A stretch of 11,154 nt of DNA, from the NCBI GenBank assembly GCA_003118195.1, contig BEXV01000306.1, positions 241,328-252,481 of the forward strand, given 5' to 3'. Positions 1-9,300 of this stretch are shown here, piece after piece. The DNA comes from Hemicentrotus pulcherrimus (taxonomy: Eukaryota; Echinodermata; Echinoidea; Camarodonta; Strongylocentrotidae). Both the position numbers and the translations under genes were made by a program. Every line of letters starts with the position of its first letter. Position 1 is the stretch's first letter. Below the pieces are notes generated by a model, which was not told the DNA's origin, ran no database searches, and saw only the letters and a list, made by a program, of their open reading frames with translations.

Positions 1-157
1 AATCATCATCATCATCATTATCATAGTAATATTAATGATATTATCAACAATCCCAATAACATTAATGAGGATCAAAAGAGAAAAGAAAAGAATAAATGAA
101 AAGATTTGTTTTTAAAGATGACAAAACAAAATGAATGCAGCGTAAAGTAAGACTCAC
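1..157. repeat. Intron 11 start: ATC/ATT microsatellite and AT-rich sequence
   Basis: The stretch begins with ATC triplets (about 1-21) and continues AT-rich to the donor of exon 11. The acceptor for the next exon is outside the window. Confidence 0.7.
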
Positions 158-384
158 CAATGATTGTTTCCATGAAGCACCTTGATTACTATTGTAAGAT
201 ATGAGAGTTGTAGGGACTGTGTCTGTGTTTGGCAAGACCTACACAGCTAGATTACCTGTCATCTCATAGTTTAGATAGTAATAGAACTCTAGACATTGAA
301 TGGAATCTGTGAGGAATTCTGGTGACTTTAGAATAGCATAATCCCCAACAGAGCGACCTGATGGATCCATAACAGCATAGACGC
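158..384 (-). CDS. Exon 11: middle of MAM E, with in-frame TAG
   Basis: The exon is 227 bp, phase 1 in and phase 0 out. The acceptor is GTCTTTTTAG before GCGTCT and the donor is TCATTG before GTGAGT. It reads GVYAVMDPSGRS, GDYAILKSPEF, the third MAM cysteine in IQCLEFYYYLNY, and TGNLAV, then TAG at 239-241. It continues VLPNTDTVPTTLISYNS and NQGASWKQSL to the donor. The last MAM E strands should follow in a phase-0 exon beyond the left edge. The domain aligns without gaps to exon 2 up to and including the TAG. Confidence 0.85.
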
Positions 385-3300
385 CTAAAAAGACAATAGG
401 GTATTGATAAAGAAAAACAAATAACAAAACATTATTGTGATCATTAATGATGTTAATATTAATAGAAGCAGTGGTAGTAGAAGTAGTTATAAGAGTAGTA
501 ATAGAAGAAGTAGTAGTAGCAGTAGTAGTAGCAGTTATAGGAGGAGGATGAGGGGAAGGAGGATCAGAGGAGGGGGAGGAGGAGGGAGAGGAGTAGTCGT
601 AGAAGTAGTAGAAGCAGCAGTAGGGGTAGTAGAAGATCTAATCTACTATTGTAATTAATGATATCAAATAATAGTAGTAAATGTATATTTTTCTGCCAAA
701 TAAAGAAAATGCAAAAGCTTTTTTTTCTTACCAGCTAGGGTCTGTTTGGTATGATCTGCATTGGGTCCCAAGGGATCCGCAAGAGGACCGGCCTCACCCC
801 GGGAACGGACCCAGTCAAAGTCGTCCTAATCCTGTACATTCTTCCAAAGGCAGTAGTCATTCTCAAAGGTACATGTACCTGGTGACTCGCAAGGGCCATC
901 GTTAAGCTTGAAATCATCAATACTGATGGATCCATCCTTGGTTGTATCCAGACTCCTCCCAAGGAACGTGATCTATAGGGACAAAAGATGGCACGATGGG
1001 CATAGTTTCACGTACACTATGAACATGACGGACAAAGAAAGAGGACAAATCATACGGTTCCTCATTCTACCATCAACAATTGCTGTGGTAAATAAAGGAA
1101 CATCCCTTCACTGCTATTATGTAAAAATGTGTAGAACAGATGAATATGCATGTGACACCTGTTCTACACATTTTTACATAATAGCAGTGAAGAGGTGTTC
1201 CTTTGTCTACCACAGAAATTGTTGAGGGTAGAATGAGGAACTGTATATTTTGTCCTCTGTCTTTGTCCGTCATGTTAATAGTGATAACCATCCTATGTAC
1301 AAATTCATGGACATCCCATCAAAACATGTGTGAAATTCAATAAATGCATTTCATAGGGTTAATTGTCAGCAGAATGATCGTTTCATCACAGAACACTGTC
1401 ATGTTTTCCAGGCGACATTTCAGTTGTTTAATGATTGTACCTACGATGATTGCTCCATGTCAATTTCATACATTGACCGAAGTCTTTTACAATAGAACCC
1501 TTGACCCAACGTGACAATGTAGACCTAACCCTAACCTTAAACCTTATGTGAGACATTAATCTCGTTGTTAATTCATTGTCACATTAAGCTTTCGATACAT
1601 TCCATCATTTTCATTTCCTAAATTCTTCCCATTATTTAATCATTGGTTATTTTGTCCTTCATTATAATAATATTCAGCTTTTATATAGCGTGAATTACAA
1701 TCAAGTCTCTAAGCGCTTCCGAATTTGGAGATTATTTACCCGGCTTTAGCTCTGCTGCCATTACAGTGCTCTAGCATTTCAAGGAATTAATTCCTGCCAG
1801 GTACCCATTGACATCACTTGGGTTGAGTGTGGCAAATGTAGATCAATGTCATGCCAAACGACCTACATTTAGATTCATTCTTCCTTACTAAAAGTGGTAG
1901 TGTTCTCTATTATTTCCTCTGAACATAAACCTAGGATAATGCATTTACCATCAGCTTGATACTCACCTTGAAGTCTTCATCGACTGAGACTGGAACCTGG
2001 AAAACCAGCCATTCCGTTGATAGAGTCCTCCCCGAGTAGGACAGAATAATCTTGGTGTTCCCTGATGGTACACCTACTTGATTCACCTAAGGAAATAATA
2101 GATGACAAAATATAAGTATCATACCAAAACTGTGCTGTAATAACAATAACAGTGGCTTCTGTATCGTACTCATGTCTGTATAACTGGACACTCCATGCAC
2201 TCCACAATTATCATTTTGCAATGCTGCCATTATGGCACTCTAGCATCATCATCCTTATTATCATCCTAATCCTCATCATAATCACCATTATCATCTTCAT
2301 CATTACCATCATCCACCTTACCAGCATCATCATGATCATCATTATCCACATTATCATCATCATTATTATCAACATCATCCTCAATATCATGATCACCGGG
2401 CATGGTGGCTCAGTGGTTAGAACGCCCGCCTCATGAACGGGAGGTCGTGGGTTCGAACCCCGGCAGAGTCATACCAACGACTTATTACAATGGGACCTTC
2501 TGCTATCCAGCTAGGCGCACAGCATATTAGATTGGGGGAGGGTAGTAATAACATTATCTTATGCAGGACCCGCTGGAAGAGCAGTTTCATAACTGAAGTG
2601 GCTACCCTGGGTAAATAAAACGTTATTATTGTTATTATTATTATCACCGCATTATCATCGTCATCATCACCATCAAGAATATCATAATTTTCCTCCTCCT
2701 CCTCCTCCTCCTCATCACTTACTGCAAGACTAACACCTGGAGGATTATTCATGTAGAACCATACTTTGAGACATCGATCAGAAACCGTTCCTTGGGAGAA
2801 GACACCGGACTCCAGCAGCCCAAAATGGTTCACATTCTGGACGTTACTTAGATCAAGAAACATGAAATGACCTGAATTGGGGTCGGAAAAAGGGAGTTTG
2901 TTTAAAACCAACATAGAAGGGATATTTATTTTGAAACTTGCAAACAGAACTATAATATTTCAGAAGAAAAATAAATAAATTACAAAAACTTTTCCTCTTG
3001 GCTAGACACTAAAGAGGTTTTTTTTTCTCAAATAATAAAGGGTTAAAGGCTTTAGTATATTGTTGCTTAAGCAGACCAATAAGGTCATATCAGATTGACC
3101 TCACTATTACATACTCACAAAATAAATGTAACATTTATAAAAGCCAAGACGAATGTTATAGTTAATCCCAATCAGATTAAAAAGTACCATAAGCAGACAA
3201 GCTTTGATTTGTGAAGGTTTACATTTGCGTACCCTTTGATAATTGGTATGTTGCATCATACGGTGGAAGAACATCTGATGAAAAAGAAGAGGGTGTCGAC

Positions 3301-6300
3301 AGTTGCCATGGCAATTCATCAGTTGATGATTGTGTGAAACCGCACTGGCCATTCTCAAATCCACAATAACCTAAGTGAGTTAACAAAAGAAAGAGAGTGA
3401 GAGAGACAGACAGAGATATATTATATAGAAAGAGAGAGAGATGCATCTTAATTGTAACTTTACAAGGTTATGTACAGGTTAGAGTTGCTATCTAATTCCT
3501 GTGGTAGCTAACACCAAGCAGACTGACATGAGCGCTATACAAGAACCCACTATTCTTATTATTATCATTATTATCAAATACAAAAAAAAAATCACAATAA
3601 TTTCAGTGTTCACTATCTTTCTTAAAAATTCCTGGAAATAGGCCCATTCTTAAGTGGTAGTTAAAGCAATGAAACATGATATTCAGAATGATCACTCTTT
3701 CACTGTATTTTCCTCTCTTTCTCACAAAACTATTGTGAAAAGCAAAAGGGTTATTGTCTTTTTGTACTCACTTGGTGTTCCACATGCCCCAGTCGTAAAA
3801 CTGATGTCATCCAAAACAAGGACTCCATCATAACCACTCCCTCTGACACCTTCAAATATCACCTGCATGGCAGAAAGCAATCCAATTTAATTCAAAAATC
3901 AAGTTCAATTCAATTCAACTGAGTTCAGTTCAATTCAGTTCAGTTCAATCAAGTTCAATTCAATTCAACTGAGTTCAGTTCAATTCAGTTCAGTTCATTT
4001 CAATCAAGTTCAATTCAATTCAACTGAGTTCAGTTTAGTCCAATTCAATGCAATCCAGTTAAATTCAATTCAACTGAGTTCAGTTCAGTTCAATTTAGTT
4101 GAATTTAATTCAATTTAAAATGATTTCATTTCTATACACTGCAATTTAATCCATTTTTTAAAAATTTAGATTAAAGTATTTTGAATAGAAGTATTAATGG
4201 TGCAATGTCAAGTGAATTGTATATGAAGACATTTTGAACATAAGCAATTCAGACTTGAGCTGCAAAGCAATAAACTCATAATATTATAGTTGATAATTAC
4301 TTATTTAGAATATTTCAGGTCTGCACCCATATGATCACGGATGACCAAGTATTGATCATGTCTGTTCTAATTATTTCTTTTTACCAAATGTACTGCACTT
4401 ACTCGATCGATTCAACACAACCTTTATAATACAAATAATATGATTGGTACATCATCAAAGTAATTTAATTACATTACAGCACTAAGCAGTTGACTCCTGA
4501 ATTCCAACTACCCAGTTCATGTAGGTAATGGGTTAACTATAATGAATCATGGAGGATTGGAGTCATACGCTACTTACCACTCAGATCACCAATATGTGAA
4601 CAAGGCTAGTTTTCATAATTTTGTTTCTTACCATGAACTGATCAGTGCCACTCAGTTGAACCTGTCCTGGACCCCATTGTGGTCCTGTTGGTTCCGTCTC
4701 ATTCCATACAGAGATCTCACCATCCATGTTCTGTACGTAGACGCTCAACCTGCTTCCTGTAGGAGAACCATACTGCTGATACCAGAACTCCATGCAGGTG
4801 CTCTCTGCAGTAGGGTTCATCATCCTTTGAGAGTTCAAGCGAGCCCAGTCATACTCGTAGGGGGCATCCAAGTACATGTAGAATCCTAGATAAATAAGAT
4901 ATTTTACCTGTTAATTGGACATTGCATTGGTAGCAAAATAAAGCTGTGGAATCACAAATTGGTTTACTGTACTGTAGAGTGTATTGGAGGCCTGGCTAAT
5001 TCTATACCCTAGGTCTCTGGTCTATTCATCAGTGTTCTGTTTTGGCGCTTCATTTAGTGAGAAAAATACTAGGCATTTGAGCAAGATTTTACGGTAAGTT
5101 TCCTTGGGACAAGATAATCCAGGACATAACATTACCGCGGTAATCATGCACATCACTTCATCCAGTATGAAGCATTGAATGTAGAAGAACTCATTTGGAT
5201 CGAGTCAATACGTAATTTGTTGTTAGTATAAGTTCCCATACATCCTCTTCATTTCCCAACTGTTTCTCCCATTTCTTTATATGGTCCCTGCATGCTCATT
5301 TTCTCCTACTATATCCCACTAATATACCTTCCATTTTCTCACTCTCTCTCTCTCTCTCTCTAGCTCACACTTTCACTCTCTCTATTTCTCTCTCTCTTCC
5401 TTCCTCCCTCTCTCTCCTTCCTCTCTCATCAGCTCCTGGACCTTCTTCATCGTAATGGGTCTCTCCTGAAGCTTGTCTCCCCACTCCCCCATCTCTCACT
5501 CTATTTCGCTCTCTCTCTCTCCCTCCTTCTCTTTTCTTACCTCTCTCATCTCCGATGGTATGATCAGCTCCTGGACCCTCTTCATCATAATGGGTCTCTG
5601 CCGAGGCTCGTTTCCACGTATATCCAGAGCCCAGGACCCAAGAACAGAAGCCATTCTCAAAATCACAGCCCTGATCCTCTGGAGCTGCAGTGAAATAACG
5701 TACATGTGCATGTAGGTTCATACACTGAACATTATTGATTTAATAGGAGCACTGTGGTACATTGGGGAAGACTCTCAAACAAGAGATCTCAGGTTCAATC
5801 CTTGCTCCATGCTTTAATAGATTCTTGTACAGATACAAATACATTATTCTACGGGGGCAGATCTTTTGCAGTTGTTGGACCAAACCTTTGGAACAATCTT
5901 CCCAAATTATACCCACTTCTGCAACGTTCAAATCTGTACTAAAAAACGCACTTCTTTGGCCTTGATTAATAAGCTTGAACTGTATAGTGCCCTCACTCAC
6001 GTAATTTGTTTTGACCATGTTTAAAGATAAACTCCAGTTCTGCTAAAAAAAAGGAAAATTAATTCTCACAGAATCAAACGAAACTTACACTGAATGTTCA
6101 AGATTACAAATAAATGACATGTGCCAAACAATTTTGGAAGAAAATGTATACTGGCTGAGTAATGAGCATAGAAAGACAACAAAATCCAGAAAGTACCAAC
6201 CCCAGCACCATGTGTGTTGTCCCATATATATCTTTCTGTGTACAGTGCTTGTTACTTTACCAAGACTGGGTCAAATTTATTATGATTTTGATGACTCCAG

Positions 6301-9300
6301 AACCTTGCAGTGCACACCAATACTTACATGCTACATGATCAACTGTTTCTGATCCTTACCTCACCTTTTCTTTCACAATGCAATCGCATTACCAGTACTA
6401 AAGTTTATCTTTAATAGCTAGCTCTTTATTTTGGTAGTTACTTTATTAAGTAAGACATTTTAGAAGTTATAAGATTTGTATATTTTTCTTTGTTTCTTCC
6501 TTTTGTATGATTATATTTCTCGTAATTCATGCTTGTACAGTGCACAGAGAAACTTTTGTTCATTATGTGCTTTATAAATATTGTATTATTATTATTATTA
6601 TCATTGCTATATTTTTTGTGTGTTTCCCTTGGCCGATCGGACTAGGCCATCAATGAGACTTACCCAATTCGTTTGAACAGTCTCTATCTTCGAGTATCAT
6701 ATCATCGATACATATATCCCCGTATGTCATAGATGTAGGAAAATCCCCTTTCAGAAAGATCTGGTAGGAAAACGAGTCGCTGAGAGGCAAGATTGGAACC
6801 TATGATGATAAAATCAATAACATTTCAATCCAATTCAATTAATTTTGCATCATAAAAAATCAAGTATAAGACATAAATAAAGAATATAATATGCCAGGGT
6901 TTTTTCACAAAGATCCTATTAAAGTCGAAATCAACTCTAAATTGGACTAAAACATTTGGAGAGCCATTTGTAGCCTTAAAATACAATATATTTGAAGGCA
7001 AAACAAAATCAAGTATTTTAGACTTTTCATAAATTACACATCCAGAACATGGAATTTATTTGATCGAAGAACATATGAATGATTTGAATCAGCAATTTAT
7101 GCCTTTTAAATTAACTTTTACAAAATATTTTCAAAGATGCTAAAGGCTTTCTATAATGGTTAAGTCCAACTTAGGTTGAGTTCGACTTAGGACCTTTGTG
7201 ATTATTTCAACATGTACCAAGTGGGACCTCTTCATGTTTTGAAGATCTGTGGATATTGGGGGTCATTTGAGACATGTCATAAACCATGGCCTGGGGCCAG
7301 TCCAGTTTCACAAAGACTTTTTTCAATGACAAATTTTTAAAATCAGTGACAAATCTGTTGATAACCAAACGGAAGCAAGGATTCCAGTAGCTCAAAACAA
7401 AAACTGTCATTTGTCACTGATGACAAATTTTTATGAAATGCCTCCCTCATCTATTCACTCACCAAAGCTTGCTTCCATCCATAGCCCTTGTTCCCTGACA
7501 ATGTTTTCAGATTCCAGGGTTGTGAAGAATCATCATCAGTTATTAACTACACCTCAAGATTCCCCAGAGAGGCACCATACATAAAGTAATAGAACCCAAA
7601 ACAACGGGATGAATCGCCAGTGAAGACGGTGGATTTCAAAATGGCACTGCTCCCTGCCCCACCAGAAGACCTCTGTAGATAGATGTATACGCCTTTGGAA
7701 ATAGGACAAAAATCCATCAATATTGTTGATATTAATAGTAAATATTGATAATAATAATAATAATAATAAGCAAACAATCATATCAATGCTCATAATAAAA
7801 ATAACAATAATAATAATAATACAGGTAACAATAATGATAATATTAATATCAATGAAATATAAGAAATATTACAATTACAACTATGTCATCCATCCCGGAG
7901 CATGAAGGCCAATTTGTGCCCAAAATAAAATACAATAGTATTCTGGAACTGGACTAGCATATATGTATTAGTACACAATATCTCTAGGATGTCTCTAAGC
8001 ACTTTACATATGTTATTGCCTCGATCATAGGATTCAGGCTTGCCCGCACACAATGTATAGGCACATTCTCCACTCCCTAGGGATCATTCCAGTCAGGAAC
8101 CAATTTACAGATTCTAGTCAAACCTTCTTTAGCGACCACCTGTCTACAAAGACCACATGTTTTGTTTCCCTTGAAACCGGTTTCTCTTACTAAAGGAAGA
8201 TGTACATACAGACCACCTGCCTATAAAGACCACTTTTCTTGTCTCCCTTTGGTGGTCTTTATAGACAGGTTTCGCTGTACATCAAAATTAGATTCTATCC
8301 TCACAGAAAGTGCCATTTTGCATCAGGTGAATCAAACAAGTTAAAATTGGTATCCAAAGGCTCAGGAGAGTAATGCATAGAGTTGAATACAGTCTACCCT
8401 GTCTATAGTGAGTACTGCCCAAGGAAAACATATCAAGTAGTCTTTGTAGCCATTAGACAGGTGGTCTTTGTAGACAAGTTTGTTTGGTACATGTATGTTT
8501 CAATGAGAAACCATTATGAAGGGAAACAAAAGAATAAGTGGTCTTCGTAGACAGTTGGTCACTAAGCAGGTTTAATTATATTGGTAAACAGGTTATTTAA
8601 CACTGAATATCTAATGATGGGCAGTATACGCCTGAAAATGTTAACAAAGCCACTTTACTCTTTACAAGCCTAAGAATTGATATATATAGATGCATGTGTA
8701 ATAGATTCCTAAACGAGAATACAATCTAGGATTTTTAAGCTTTATTATACTAATTAAAGTAACTTGAAAGACGCATCAATCTGAATTCTGTGGCCCAATT
8801 CAAACACATCTTTTTTTCTTCAAAATAAAAGTATTAGAAGAATTTCATGAAGATTATATGATCATCTACTAGTGACATCGTATTGATAACTTCTAGCACT
8901 TCATGAATTTTTTAAAATTTAAATACTGTACAATTATGTATTCCTTCTCATAGACTGATATGGTTCTTAAAATATTACTGAATCACTTCAAATTGACTTT
9001 TAACAAGACAGAAATCAGAATTGGGAGTTTGCGCATATGTACCTTACAAGACAAAAAAACCTTGCAATCTCAGCCAACGTCCTACGCTAGACCTCCCTGC
9101 ATACCATAGCCCAATAACCTTCCGATCTCAGCCAACGTCCTACGCCAGACCAGGCTCCCAGCATACCATAGCCCAATTACCTTGCAATCCCAGCAAACGT
9201 CCTACGCCAGACCTCCCGGCATACCATAGCCCAATAACCTTGCGATCTCAGCCAACGTCCTACGCCAGACCAGGCTCCCGGCATACCATAGCCCAATAAC

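Noticed and set aside
437..658. Plus-strand open frame rich in Ser, Arg and Gly, resembling an RS-rich protein
   Set aside because: It coincides exactly with the AGT/AGG triplet tract, and the same composition arises in any frame of such a repeat.
871..882. TACATGTA-type palindromes recurring in exons and introns as a regulatory site
   Set aside because: Short AT-rich palindromes like this are expected often by chance, and they show no consistent position.
908..1291. Near-identical open frames on both strands
   Set aside because: They are the two arms of one palindrome read on opposite strands. Neither has a codon-like pattern or a known domain.
2152..2436. Isoleucine-rich and methionine-rich frames that look like membrane proteins
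   Set aside because: They are translations of an ATC/ATT microsatellite and run into a SINE.
2396..2480. Functional tRNA gene
   Set aside because: A and B boxes are present, but there is no closing acceptor stem, and the sequence continues into a SINE body and a triplet tail.
7490..7549. A short intron starting GTGTAG that would remove the TAG in MAM B
   Set aside because: It would be about 58 bp with a poor donor and would delete conserved MAM residues. The equivalent in MAM E has no suitable acceptor at a similar distance.
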